NCBI RefSeq assembly: GCF_044197065.1
Contig: NZ_JBIQOI010000008.1
Location: 120,569-184,568 of the forward strand
Reading direction: 5' to 3'
From: Kluyvera ascorbata_C
Lineage (GTDB): Bacteria > Pseudomonadota > Gammaproteobacteria > Enterobacterales > Enterobacteriaceae
DNA length: 64,000 nt
Positions 43,345 through 53,800 of the stretch are shown here, one piece after another. The position numbers and the translations under genes were made by a program. The notes beneath the pieces are model-generated. The model was not told where the DNA came from. It did not search any database and was given only the letters and a program-made list of their open reading frames with translations. How positions within the stretch are numbered: position 1 is the first letter of the stretch; each line of letters opens with the position of its first letter.

Positions 43345-44385
43345 ATGGACAGTTATCTGGATGTCGAGTCAAGTAGTATGCATGCTATGGACAGTGATAC
43401 TACGTTAATTATTACCGATGATCTGGATATCGTACAAATACAGAGTCGGTTGCTTTCAGTTTTAAAGAAAATACTACGTTCTGAAACCGAAGCTTTTAAA
43501 ATGGCTAAGTCCGGGGGCTACAACAGAATGGGCTATTTACTCAACGAAGCCATCAGTGGGCTCACTGTACTGGAAAAAAGTCTCAGTGAGTATCAACAGC
43601 TGCATCCCACGATACGGCTATTCAGCAGGACGCTTAAAGCCTATAACCTGACAGACCTGTCAGTAACGGAAGCTACGACAGCAAACGATGTGTTGAGACG
43701 CTTTCGGGACGAAGCACAATCAACCGCTTATAAGAGACAGCTACGTAATTTCCAGAGGACCGCCAGTAAGAACCTGGCAGGTGCATTAGCTTACGTAGAT
43801 CACCTTTTTGAGCATCACTCCCGGTTGCAGGTTATCCGTGTAGATCTCTCTTATCAGAAAGTCATTGTGAAGAACAATGTCGTTTCAGCTGACATGACCC
43901 GATTACATCGTAAACGTTTATTCAAATGTGTACAGTCGTATTCTTTATTTGAACATTGTATGGGGTATATCTGGAAGCTTGAATACGGGCAGTACAAGGG
44001 TTTTCATTATCACACCTGTTTCTTCTTTGACGGGAGTAAGGTTCGTGGTGATGTTTCATTGGCTCGTCGAATTGGTGAGTTCTGGAGAAATGAGATTACT
44101 GAGGATAAAGGGCTGTACTTTAATTGTAATGCGATTGCCAATAGCTATGCCCAGTCAGGTATCGGTGACATTCATTACACTAATCAGGCTAAACGTAGCG
44201 CATTACAGAAAGCAATAACATACCTGGCTAAAGTAGATACGGCAGTACGACTGACTTTACCCAAAGGGGGGCGTACATTTGGGCGCAGCGAATACGTTGT
44301 ACGACAGGGGAAAAAGCGTGGACGGCCACGGTTGGCTGTTGAAACAACGGGGAGCAGGTCAGCCAGTATTGACGCATCAGATTAG
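43345..44385 (+). CDS. YfjJ/inovirus Gp2-type replication protein
   Basis: A 346-residue protein with AGGCAGGA upstream. The C-terminal two thirds match the YagK/YfjJ domain, related to inovirus Gp2 replication initiators: YVDHLFEHHSRLQVIRVDLS, then YIWKLEYGQYKGFHYHTCFF (a HxH metal site, about residue 222-232) and a basic tail KKRGRPRL. It probably begins replication of the element. The N-terminal 100 residues are variable. Confidence 0.82.
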   Translation: MDSYLDVESSSMHAMDSDTTLIITDDLDIVQIQSRLLSVLKKILRSETEAFKMAKSGGYNRMGYLLNEAISGLTVLEKSLSEYQQLHPTIRLFSRTLKAYNLTDLSVTEATTANDVLRRFRDEAQSTAYKRQLRNFQRTASKNLAGALAYVDHLFEHHSRLQVIRVDLSYQKVIVKNNVVSADMTRLHRKRLFKCVQSYSLFEHCMGYIWKLEYGQYKGFHYHTCFFFDGSKVRGDVSLARRIGEFWRNEITEDKGLYFNCNAIANSYAQSGIGDIHYTNQAKRSALQKAITYLAKVDTAVRLTLPKGGRTFGRSEYVVRQGKKRGRPRLAVETTGSRSASIDASD

Positions 44386-44562
44386 AAGCCCGCTGTCAGT
44401 TCATCGATCGGCTATGAAGGCAATGACAGTACCCGTCGCTCTCGCCCGGACGAGCGTTATTTGCGCCTGAGCATGCAGTCTGACGACATTCTCCGGCGCT
44501 GATGTGATCCCCCCTGCCTTCAACTCATTTCTGCGCTACGTGCTGCCGATATACTCCCTTCC

Positions 44563-44940
44563 ATGAATAAAGCGAATCACATTGCATTACCTCCTAAAGA
44601 ATCACTGGCTGACCTGGCGCATTTTGCCTGGTGTGCGCTGGTGGGATTACGGCTGGCTCAGCAGGACGGCCTGGCACGTTCACCGCTGACCATTCACACT
44701 TTTCTGGTCCGCTGGCTGGCGGATGTACAGAAACAACGTCGGTTTCCGCGCTCTGTTGCGCCCGACATCGACAGCCTGTTGCGTCTGGGGATGATGAAAG
44801 GTCCAGCAGCTACTCTGTTGCAGCGGCTGGAATACCTCTTTGACGCCTGCAGCAACCCGGTTACCACTGAGACAGTGGATAACGGACGTCAAAGCATACC
44901 GGATATGTGCTGGGCAGTCTGCGTATCAGAGAAAGCGTAA
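44563..44940 (+). CDS. DUF5375-like small protein with abnormal C-terminus
   Basis: 125 residues starting MNKANHIALPPKESLADLAH, with FAWCALVGLRLAQQDGLARS and HTFLVRWLADVQKQRRFPRS, similar by memory to DUF5375 proteins of P4-like elements. The last 20 or so residues run into sequence that is read in another frame as an integrase fragment, so the original C-terminus has been replaced at a deletion joint near 44880-44910. Function unknown. Confidence 0.6.
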   Translation: MNKANHIALPPKESLADLAHFAWCALVGLRLAQQDGLARSPLTIHTFLVRWLADVQKQRRFPRSVAPDIDSLLRLGMMKGPAATLLQRLEYLFDACSNPVTTETVDNGRQSIPDMCWAVCVSEKA

Positions 44941-45224
44941 GCAAAATTGATGGGAAAATTGGTAAGCGGCTTGGCCATGAAAAACAATGGTCTCTACAAC
45001 ACGACCTCAGGCGAACGCTTTCAACCCATCTGAGTGATTTGGGCGTTGAGTTTCATGTCGTGGAGCAGCTGTTAGGCCATGCATTACCTGGTGTGGCGGG
45101 TATTTATAACCGAAGTAAATTTATGGCGAAGAAACTGGACGATTTGGAGCTCTGGACAACATATCTCAATAGCATCTCAAGTGCTGAGTCAAAAGTGATG
45201 AGCCTCAAACAAAAGGCAGGCTAA
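44907..45224 (+). pseudogene. tyrosine recombinase/integrase, C-terminal fragment
   Basis: About 105 residues that read LQHDLRRTLSTHLSDLGVEF, then HVVEQLLGHALPGVAGIYNR, the HxLRR box, the GH box and the catalytic Tyr of a tyrosine integrase. The N-terminal catalytic Arg and arm-binding domain are missing; the frame has a stop upstream near 44884. The deletion joint fuses it to the DUF5375-like gene. It cannot be a working integrase. Confidence 0.88.
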
Positions 45225-45276
45225 CATGAAAAAAATGGAAGTTGTTGATAAAAAAGGGAGTGTGGCGCCAATGTAG

Positions 45277-45907
45277 TGTTGGTGTACTCTTTTGGCTTTT
45301 GAATGCAACTATGTCAAAGATTGATGTGGTGTCCTCGTTGTTCTGAAATAAAGATGGTAATTCGAAACGGTCATTCCAGCTCAGTTACTGCTACAATGGC
45401 ACTAAACCCGAACCCCATCAGACCATTGAAGATAAGCCTCAATGCTGTTCTTCGTCATTTAAAAAACTGACCCCACATTAGGTAGCACAAAACGTTAAAC
45501 CCGGCGCTGAAGTTGTTATCTGCTGTGAAGTCGATGAACAGAGGTCTTACGTACAGAATAAAGGTCATCCACGCTGGCTATTCTACGCTTATGACCGCAT
45601 CGGAAAGTGTGTCCTCGCCCATGTATTTGGTACACGTAATGCTCTGACTTTACGGCGGCTTCTGGTTTTACTGAGCCGGTTTAACATCGTTTCCTACATG
45701 ACTGACGCCTGGCCTGTGTACCGGGCTTTACTGGCTTCAACCAGCCATGTCGTCGTCAAAAAATACACCCAGCGAATAGAACGGCATAATCTCAATTTGC
45801 GAACCCATCTTAAACGACTGGCCCGCAGGACTATTTGTTTCTCAAAGTTAGAAGAAATGCACGATAAGATCATCGGGTGGTATCTGACGATCAATCATTA
45901 CCACTGA
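45277..45907 (+). mobile_element. degenerate IS1-family element
   Basis: The segment resembles IS1 from its leader through insA and insB, but the insA part has lost an internal stretch and is split by frameshifts (pieces CPRCSEIKMVIRNG, then GTKPEPHQTIED, then LNAVLRHLKN). The insB part is intact. IS1 terminal repeats are not recognisable at either side, so left and right edges are approximate. Confidence 0.75.
45487..45907 (+). pseudogene. InsB-like IS1 transposase part
   Basis: An open frame of about 140 codons without a proper start. Catalytic residues are visible in CCEVDEQRSYVQ, YMTDAWPVY and YTQRIERHNLNLR, the DDE set of IS1. Normal IS1 makes an InsAB fusion through frameshifting; with insA damaged this part is unlikely to be made. 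Confidence 0.8.
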
Positions 45908-45989
45908 GTCAGCGTCACGACCCTGGTTGTAATTTATCCGGTTGTTGAACTAGTACGCAATGAAAAAAAATCGGCTGACCGGCGTTAAG

Positions 45990-47435
45990 CTATTTTTTCA
46001 GCGAGACGTTGATACCCGCATTTGGCGCAAGCCGCGTCATGTCATACACTCCGAGCGCAGTGATAATCGCGATGACGACAAATCCCAGGCGAAACCCCAT
46101 TCCAGGAACGGTGGCGTAACCAAGATCCTCACTGAGGATGCTGCCCATGCGAATACTTAGCGCGCCCATTGTCACTCCCAGTCCGCTGGCGAGCTGAAGT
46201 GAAGTACTGAACAGCGTATTGGCTGAACTCATCTCCTGGGACGGAACTTCAGCGAAGGCCAGCGAACTGATACCAGTGAACTGCATGGAACGGCTTAATC
46301 CGCCGAGGAACAGCAGCACCAGCGTTACCAGATGCGGCGAGTCAGGCGTTAGCAGTGCACAAAGCAACAGCGTCAATACGCAAGCGACACCGTTACCGAT
46401 AAGCAGCTTACGGAAGCCAAAATAGCGAATTAGCGGTGTTGTCGCGGGTTTCATCGCCAGGTTGCCTGCAAAAACGGCCAGCACCATTGAGCCTGCTTCA
46501 AACGCGTTCATTCCGAAGCCAACCTGAAACATCAGGGGCAGCATAAAGGGGGCTGAGCTAATCGTCGCACGAAGGATAAATCCTCCGCGCATGCTAATAC
46601 GAAATGAGGGAACCGAGAGCGATGACAGGCCAATCAGTGGCGTTTTACAGGTCAAAAGATGACGAATACTCCAGAACAGGGTGGCGAGTCCAATTGTAAT
46701 GGTTACTGCAACTTCGAACAGGCTAACATTTTGCTGGCTGAACATTTCCAGCCCGGCAACCAGGCTCAGCATCGTTATGCCAGTGGCGACAAACCCTGTG
46801 AAATCAAATGGTCTGCGATCTTTAGCCGATTGGTTTGGCATCATCCGCAATGCTAATACAATAGCAATCAGCCCCAGAGGGACGTTGAGAAAGAAGATCC
46901 AGTGCCAGCTGGCGTAGGTAGTAATGAATCCACCCAGCGGCGGCCCAATGATGGGGGCCACCAACGCTGGCCAGGTTAGCGTGGCAATGGCCTTGATAAG
47001 TTGATCTTTAGGAGTGGTGCGCAGAACGACCAGGCGTCCTACAGGAACCATCATCGCGCCGCCGGTTCCCTGAAGGATACGCATCAGAACGAACTCAGTT
47101 ACGTTATGGGTCAGACCGCATAACAGGGATGAAAGTGTAAAAATGCACAGCGCCAGAGTAAAGACGTTTCGTGCGCCGAAACGCTCCGCAACCCAACCGT
47201 TGGCCGGGATCAGCACTGCCAGAGTTAATAGATAGGCACTGATGCCAATATTAAGGTCTATCGCCGTGACACCAAACGCCTTTGCCATATCCGGAAGAGC
47301 AGTAGCAATCACCGTTCCATCAAGAAACTCCATAAAAAATGCGCTGGCAACCAACAGCGCCAGCCCTGAAATCTGCCCAGAGTCAGGGCGTTCCTGCCGG
47401 AGTGCTTTGTCCTGGGGGGAATCTGTTAAAGCCAT
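45990..47435 (-). CDS. MFS drug exporter, DHA2 (14-TM) family
   Basis: A 481-residue inner-membrane protein with 14 predicted helices. DHA2 signatures are present: FLDGTVIATALPDMAKAFGV in helix 1, GWVAERFGARNVF in the first loop, RILQGTGGAMMVPVGRLVVL, and the antiporter motif C-like APIIGPPLGGFITTYASWHW. It would export toxic compounds using the proton gradient. GAGG lies seven bases before the ATG. It is divergent from a lactonase-like gene. Substrate unknown. Confidence 0.92.
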   Translation of the reverse strand: MALTDSPQDKALRQERPDSGQISGLALLVASAFFMEFLDGTVIATALPDMAKAFGVTAIDLNIGISAYLLTLAVLIPANGWVAERFGARNVFTLALCIFTLSSLLCGLTHNVTEFVLMRILQGTGGAMMVPVGRLVVLRTTPKDQLIKAIATLTWPALVAPIIGPPLGGFITTYASWHWIFFLNVPLGLIAIVLALRMMPNQSAKDRRPFDFTGFVATGITMLSLVAGLEMFSQQNVSLFEVAVTITIGLATLFWSIRHLLTCKTPLIGLSSLSVPSFRISMRGGFILRATISSAPFMLPLMFQVGFGMNAFEAGSMVLAVFAGNLAMKPATTPLIRYFGFRKLLIGNGVACVLTLLLCALLTPDSPHLVTLVLLFLGGLSRSMQFTGISSLAFAEVPSQEMSSANTLFSTSLQLASGLGVTMGALSIRMGSILSEDLGYATVPGMGFRLGFVVIAIITALGVYDMTRLAPNAGINVSLKK

Positions 47436-47768
47436 ATACCGTCCTCACCGATTTGCCACGGTGCCGTAGTGGTGTGATAAGTTCGAAAGATGTTATACCA
47501 AACAAACAAGCTGGCTGAGAACTAATTTTTAATATATGTTACATAAATATTGATTTTTGATAATAGAAGTACTCGTATCTTACAGATACCATTCCGTTAA
47601 TGTAACGATGGGAAATTATATAGATATTAAAAACAAGATCGTAACAATTCAATACGGACCTCAATGACTTGCAATCAACCTCTTTAACTTTAGTGCAGTA
47701 TTATTTTTTTACAATACCAATGTCTGCCTTATTAATATTTTTCTATTTTTTCAGGGTGAAGGTTTAAA
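47436..47768. promoter_or_regulatory. divergent intergenic region of MFS and lactonase-like genes
   Basis: About 330 bases, AT-rich in the middle and right. It must hold promoters for both genes. AGGGTGAAGG just before 47769 is a good ribosome site. I cannot fix an operator. Confidence 0.5.
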
Positions 47769-48860
47769 ATGTCGAGAAAAAATACAATTTTGTTAGCACT
47801 AGTCTCTCAATCAGTTGAGGGAGTGTTGAATTTATATACCATTAAAAATGGTGAAATATATTATCATCGGAGGATAAATGCAGGTGATAAAGTGATGCCT
47901 CTGGCACTATCTGCTGATGGAAATGCTCTTTTTGCTCATACTCGTGGGCTAAAAAAAGAGATTCTTTACTATCCACGTAAATGGTTAATAGTAGAAAATG
48001 AGCCCCTCGTGAGAACAGTAGTTGAGGATAACTTTGTTTTTCTTGCTGTGTCGCCGTTTTCTCGTTTTTTATACGCTGTGTCATATGAAGCCCATCGCTT
48101 AGTTGTCTTTGATCTGGATGCGTTGAAGCGCGGAGAACCCCTGGTGGTAACAACGGTGGAAAATATTCCTCATGCTCACTCTGTGGCTGTTTCATCGGAT
48201 GAACGTTTTGTATATATCTCGTCATTATCAGCTGGTTTTGTCGCCACATTGCAATGGCAATGCCAGTCGCTGGTTGTTGTTGGACGTCAACTTATTGCGG
48301 CAGATTTTGGCCCTCGCCATCTTAGACTTCATACGCCTTCTGCGAGGCTATATGCTATTAGTGAATTTAAGGGACAAATTGCAACGATGTGTGTGAATCC
48401 GCAAACGGGCCAGCTTGCTCTTGAAGAGATATCTTCTCGACCGGTGGCGCTTGCGGGTTTACAGGATGGTTTCCCTCGTCCTACTGCAACTGACACTGTC
48501 CAGCCTTCTGCTGCTTTGTTGGCAGGGAGGTGCTGGGGGTCTGAGATTCAGATTACTCCTGATGAACGCACCATACTTATTGCCGAACGAACTTCCAGCC
48601 GCATTTTACTCTGGCAGCGCAATGCCTCAGGATGCCTTATCTGTCGCTCATGGATTGAAACTGAAACTCAACCGCGCAGTATACAGCTTAGCCCTTGTGG
48701 GAATTATCTGATGAGTTGTGGTGAGAAATCGTCAATGGTTGCGCTTTATAAAATTGATCATTTAAATGGCAAACTTGTATTAGTTGATCGTGCGCCCGGA
48801 GGCAATGGAGCAAACTGTATTGAAATTATTACGTTGCAAAGAGGTGAGAAAATGTTGTGA
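47769..48860 (+). CDS. beta-propeller protein, lactonase (Pgl-like) family
   Basis: A 363-residue protein with seven-bladed propeller repeats: NLYTIKNGEIYYHRRINAGD near the front, LAVSPFSRFLYAVSYEAHRL, VAVSSDERFVYISSLSAG and IQLSPCGNYLMSCGEKSSMV. It matches the lactonase/6-phosphogluconolactonase propeller family, whose members open sugar lactones, but the substrate cannot be told. There is no signal peptide. It lies before a truncated AraC-type gene and divergent from a DHA2 exporter. Confidence 0.82.
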   Translation: MSRKNTILLALVSQSVEGVLNLYTIKNGEIYYHRRINAGDKVMPLALSADGNALFAHTRGLKKEILYYPRKWLIVENEPLVRTVVEDNFVFLAVSPFSRFLYAVSYEAHRLVVFDLDALKRGEPLVVTTVENIPHAHSVAVSSDERFVYISSLSAGFVATLQWQCQSLVVVGRQLIAADFGPRHLRLHTPSARLYAISEFKGQIATMCVNPQTGQLALEEISSRPVALAGLQDGFPRPTATDTVQPSAALLAGRCWGSEIQITPDERTILIAERTSSRILLWQRNASGCLICRSWIETETQPRSIQLSPCGNYLMSCGEKSSMVALYKIDHLNGKLVLVDRAPGGNGANCIEIITLQRGEKML

Positions 48861-48971
48861 GCATACGAAACGGTATAAAACCACTTCCCAGGATTTAATG
48901 TTATCAGAGATGTATATTGCTGGAATGTAAATAGCATCACGGTAGATAATGCTGGAGAAGTACTCTATCGG

Positions 48972-49598
48972 TTGGTAGGGTTATGCAAGAAGCAGTTCCG
49001 CTGGCGTCTGCCAGAAGGTAATTCTTATCTGAGGACACCCGTTGGCATTGTCTCCACACCACTTGACGACACGCTGGCAGATACGACAGTTCGTCTTCTG
49101 AAGGTATTATTTTCACCACTTGAAGCGCGGGTTCTGGGCCCGGGGATTGTGCGGGAGCTGATTTTTCGTGTGCTGCTGGGTGAACAGGGCGGAGCCATTC
49201 GTGCTGCGCTGGCCTGTCATGGCAACTTTGGACGTATTGCACGTACGTTACGGCGTATCCACCTCGATTACGCCCGTCCACTGGATGTGGCTTCACTTGC
49301 GCACGAAGCTGGCCTGAGCGTTCCGGCTTTTCATGCGCATTTCAAAGCCGTGGCGGCGACTTCTCCCATTCAGTACATCAAGTCAGTGCGTCTTCATCAG
49401 GCGCGACTGATGATGATACGGGATAACGTTACTGCAGCAGGGGCAGCAGCGCGGGTCGGCTACGAAAGTGCGTCGCAGTTCAATCGGGAGTTCAAAAGAC
49501 TGTTTGGTCGCAGCCCCGGAGAGGAGACACGTAAAATGCGCACAGCATTCGCACTGATGGAACCTGCGCAACTCGAAGCAGCGACGTCGACACACTAA
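48972..49598 (+). pseudogene. AraC-family regulator, N-terminally truncated
   Basis: The frame reads the end of an AraC_N-type (YqhC-like) sensor region, LDDTLADTTVRLLKVLFSPL and GPGIVRELIFRVLLGEQGG, then a full two-part AraC DNA-binding domain (ASLAHEAGLSVPAFHAHFKA and GYESASQFNREFKRLFGRSP). Family members are near 300 residues; only about 200 remain. The frame is open upstream to near 48872 without a sensible start and the extra codons do not look like the missing domain. It may be non-functional or use a TTG start. Confidence 0.75.
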
Positions 49599-49923
49599 TC
49601 TGCAACTGTCGATATTCATGCGCAAATGTTCACTGTAAACCGGACTGAGACGCCAGGAAGCTAACAGTTCATGCTGATATGAAGGTTATCTGAATAACCT
49701 GTAGAATTTTCGTTCGTAACAAAAATGTCAGCTACACCTGCCGGCACATCAACACCGGCAGCCAGAACCAGTATGTACCTGTACCTCTGTGAACTGCGTG
49801 GAAGACGAACGTAAAACATCGCAAAACCTGGTGCGAAAGCGTAAAGCAGTCGTGCCATTTATATGCGCAGATTGACGGGCTAACCGTCCTGCTTTCATCA
49901 CCAGGTTTTCAGGCCCGTTCGAG
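49599..49923. other. gene-poor stretch
   Basis: A minus-strand 65-codon frame (49661-49858) ends in VADIFVTNENSTGYSDNLHI, which looks somewhat protein-like and could be the tail of a lost gene, but it has no ribosome site. Nothing else is supported. Confidence 0.35.
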
Positions 49924-50298
49924 TTACAAACCCAGCTTGTCTTTCATTTCTTTTTCTTCAATCGCCTTGGCAATAGCGTTTCTCATCACTTTCAGAATGA
50001 TCCCGCTGAACATGGCCGTTAAACCGATGGTAAAGAATGCCGTAACCGCAAGGTCAATTAACCAGAATCCTGAATGAACAAGAACGGGCCTGTAAATTGC
50101 AACACCGGCAAAAACCACCCAGTGACTGAAACAATAAAAACAACTGAACAGGTAACCTGCCATGGCATTTTTTTTGACCATCCATTCACGCAACGGGCGA
50201 AACATTTCCTGCTGTGTGACGGTGATTGAAATGCAACTGGACATCAGTGCAATGACGAGGCAGACCCATAACTGTTCTGACACATTATCGAATGACAT
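49924..50298 (-). CDS. DUF1360-like small membrane protein
   Basis: The start at 50298 (MSFDNVSEQLWVCLVIALMS) is chosen because GAGAG lies eight bases upstream; the frame extends to 50325 without a ribosome site. The 124-residue protein has about four membrane helices and the motif FSCFYCFSHWVVF, the paired-cysteine pattern of DUF1360 proteins. The C-terminus is charged (AIEEKEMKDKLGL). Function unknown. It is divergent from an Rrf2-type regulator gene, 111 bases apart. Confidence 0.7.
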   Translation of the reverse strand: MSFDNVSEQLWVCLVIALMSSCISITVTQQEMFRPLREWMVKKNAMAGYLFSCFYCFSHWVVFAGVAIYRPVLVHSGFWLIDLAVTAFFTIGLTAMFSGIILKVMRNAIAKAIEEKEMKDKLGL

Positions 50299-50409
50299 AA
50301 AAAATACTCTCTGTATGGATTTCATGTAATAGTATAAGATACATGATATCGCACCGCTTATGCAACAACGAAAGTTTCATAAGAAGCTTCGCAGTAAACA
50401 GGATAAAAA

Positions 50410-50829
50410 ATGAGAAAAGACCACCGGCTGTCCCGTGCATTACACGTGCTGATACATATGGATAAAATACGCGATCCCGTTACCTCGGAAGATATAGCAT
50501 TGATGATCAATACGAATCCGGTCGTGGTCAGACGCCTTTTCCAGGGGCTCAAACAGGCGGGTATCATTCATTCTGAAAAAGGGCATGGAGGTGGCTGGAC
50601 ACTCCAGAAATCTCTCGGAGACATCACTCTCCTTCAGGTTTTCCACGCTATTGGCAGCACTGAACTTTTTTCAATAGGCTGGGCGACTGAGCATGACAAA
50701 TGCCAGATAGAGGATGCAGTTAACAATGAAATAAGTGATACGCTTGAAGAGGCTAGGTGTCTGATTACGAACCGCTTTGCTGAACTTACCCTTGATAAGC
50801 TTGTGCCGGAAGTCCTTAAACATAAATAA
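50410..50829 (+). CDS. Rrf2-family transcriptional regulator
   Basis: A 139-residue protein with an N-terminal winged helix (RLSRALHVLIHMDK and DIALMINTNPVVVRRLFQGL, then EKGHGGGWTLQKSLGDITLL), the Rrf2 pattern. Only two cysteines occur (DKCQIED and ARCLITN), not the three-cysteine cluster of Fe-S members, so it more resembles YwnA-type thiol or redox sensors. It may control the divergent DUF1360-like gene or the RND pump that converges on it; position cannot decide. Confidence 0.88.
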   Translation: MRKDHRLSRALHVLIHMDKIRDPVTSEDIALMINTNPVVVRRLFQGLKQAGIIHSEKGHGGGWTLQKSLGDITLLQVFHAIGSTELFSIGWATEHDKCQIEDAVNNEISDTLEEARCLITNRFAELTLDKLVPEVLKHK

Positions 50830-50884
50830 ATTCAACAGCCGGGCATCATATAGTGTCCGGCTGTTGAAAGGTCATGATAAATTT

Positions 50885-53800
50885 TTAGTCTGAAGCCTGT
50901 TCTGTTACCGGCCGTTCCTCAGGCGCGTCCGGTAAAGTGGCCGAGTGCAGTGGTTTCCCTGATATTTGTCGGGCTAACAGGTAGAACACGGGAGTCATAA
51001 ACAAGCCAAAAAGGGTGACGCCAAGCATTCCAGAAAATACCGATATCCCGATAGACTGACGCATCTCAGCGCCAGCGCCATGCGATATCATCAGGGGGAT
51101 TACACCCATGATGAAAGCCAGTGAGGTCATCAGAATAGGACGCAGCCTGAGACGGCATGCTTCCTTCACTGCGCTACAGGCAGACTTACCTGAAAGTTCA
51201 AGTTCACGGGCAAATTCAACGATAAGAATGGCATTTTTAGATGCCAGCCCGACCAGGACGATAAATCCAATTTGCGTAAAGATATTATTGTCCCCATGAG
51301 TGAGCCACACCCCGGTAAGTGCAGAAAGGATACTCATTGGAACAATCATAATCACAGCCAAAGGGAGCGTAAGGCTTTCATACTGGGCAGCCAGCACCAG
51401 GAATACAAGGAATACACAGAGTGGGAAAATCCAGACGGCACTGTTGCCTGCAAGAATTTGCTGGTAGGTCAGGTCTGTCCACTCATACTCTACGCCGGGT
51501 GGAAGTGTTTTCATCGCTATACGTTCAATCTCTTCCATCGCCTGACTTGAAGAATAGCCTGGAGCAGGCGCGCCACTAAGATCGACCGCTGTAAAACCGT
51601 TATAACGGGTAACCAGCTCAGGACCGTGTGTCGGCTCAATACGGGCTATGGCAGACAGCGGTACCATATTGCCATCGGCATTTCGGGTCTGTAGTTTCAG
51701 TATATCCTCCGGGGTCGCCCTGAACTCTGCGTCGGCCTGCATTCTTACCTGATATACACGACCTATTATATTGAAATCATTTATATAATATGAGCCAAGA
51801 TAGGATTGTAATGTCTCGGTGATATCACTGATGTTCACCCCAAGTTGTTTGGCGCGATTACGGTCAATATCGACATTAATTTGTGGAAAATTATTCTGGT
51901 ATGTTGAAAAAAGTGGCGTCAGCACAGGTGATTTAGCTGCTTCTGCCTGAAAGCGTCGAAGTACTTCGGCCATTCCGTCGTAACCGATATTTCCTCTGTC
52001 TTCAAGCTGCAATTTGAATCCCCCCAGGGAACCCAGACCCATAACGGGTGGTGCCGGGAAAACGGCCGCAAAATCTGCGCCAGGAAGTGACTGATATCTG
52101 GCATTCAGAGAGGCGGCAACATCATCTGCGCTGATGCCAGGCCGTTGCTCAAAAGGCTTGAGGAGGACAAATGTCAGACCGGAACCAGGGCTTGTGGTGG
52201 TGCCGTTTACAGACAATCCAGCATAAGAAGATGTGGAAGATACTCCTGGCTCACTTCGTGCTATTTCATTCATTTTTTCCAGTACCCGGTCTGTTCTGGA
52301 CAATGATGCGCCAGCTGGAAGCTGCACAAAACTGATAAGGTATTCTTTATCCTGAGCAGGGATAAACCCCCCTGGTACAGACCTGCCCAGTAACAGCGTA
52401 ATTGCCAGCAGAATGCCATAAATCACCATAATCAGAATCTTGCGCTGGCCAAGCGCGCCAACACCTTTTTCATATCGCCTGGCACTACTGTTGAACAGGC
52501 GGTTGAAAACAGTAAAGAACCGTCCACAACTACGATGCATAATGCGCGTAAGCCAGTCGCTGTCTGAATCACGTGACTTCAGCAGCATGGCAGAGAGAGC
52601 CGGTGAGAGCGTAAGGGAGTTAATAGCGGAGATAATCGTTGAAACTGCTATTGTCACTGCAAACTGCTGATAAAACCTCCCGGTCAGGCCACTCATAAAA
52701 GCCAGCGGAACAAATACGGCACTCAGCGTCAGCGCGATCGCAATAATGGGACTACTGACTTCCTGCATAGCCTTGCAGGCGGCATGATATGGCGTCATGC
52801 CTCTTTCTATGTTTCTTTCTACATTTTCAACAACAACAATGGCATCATCAACGACAATGCCAATAGCTAGGACGAGGCCAAAAAGGCTCAGGGCATTGAT
52901 TGAAAACCCAAAAAGGTACAGAAATGCCATTGTGCCGGTTATCGAAACGGGAACAGCCAGCAGAGGAATGATTGATGCTCGCCAGGTCTGGAGGAAAAGA
53001 AAAACAACCAGTACCACGAGGAGTATGGCCTCAAAAAGAGTATGAAGCACAGCTTCTATACCCGCCCTGACTGATTTGGTTGGATTATAAACTATCTGGT
53101 AATCCAGTCCTTCAGGGAACTGTTTTTTCAGATCTTTCATTGTGCGACTTACTTGTGAGGCAATTTCCAGAGCATTTGCGCCCGGAGACTCCTGTATGGC
53201 CAGCGCTACCGCAGGCTTTTTATCCAGGTAAGTACGCATGGCATAATTTTCAGCGGCCAGTTCAATACGGGCGACATCCTTCAATAATGTCGTTCTGGTA
53301 TCCTGTCGGGCATGGAGCACAATGTTGCCAAATTCTTCAGCCGTTTTAAGCCGACCGCTGGCATTAACTGACAACTGTAACGGTGTTTCTTCTGCCATAG
53401 GGGCTGCGCCAATGCTTCCCACTGGTGACTGGGCGTTTTGTTCACGGATAGCAGAGGCGACATCTGATGTCGTCAGTCCGCGAGCAGCCATAGCATCAGG
53501 ATTAAGCCAGATTCGCATCGCGTAACCACCGGGGCCCCATACTGATACCTGGCCAACTCCCTCAATACGCGAGAGCTGGTCTTTGATGTTACGTATGGCG
53601 TAATTACTGATGTAATTATCGTTATATCTGCCATCAGGCGATATCATATGAACGGCAAGTGTGATATTCGGCGAGCTTTTATTCGTTGTGACACCCAGTC
53701 GCTGGACATCTTCAGGTAACCGGGGCAGAGCCTGCGACACCCGGTTCTGCACCCATTGCTGAGCCTGATCGGGATCTGTGCCCAGTTTGAAGGTCACTGT

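Noticed and set aside
44392..44502. Short frame reading SSIGYEGNDSTRRSRPDERY after the yfjJ-like gene
   Set aside because: It looks protein-like but has no start codon or ribosome site; perhaps the tail of a lost gene.
45228..45278. Tiny frame starting MKKMEVVDKKGSVAPM after the integrase fragment
   Set aside because: Only 16 codons, ending where the IS1-like remnant starts; probably a cut gene start, not enough to annotate.
49661..49858. Minus-strand 65-codon frame with a protein-like tail
   Set aside because: No ribosome site and no family match; may be a relic but cannot be supported as a gene.
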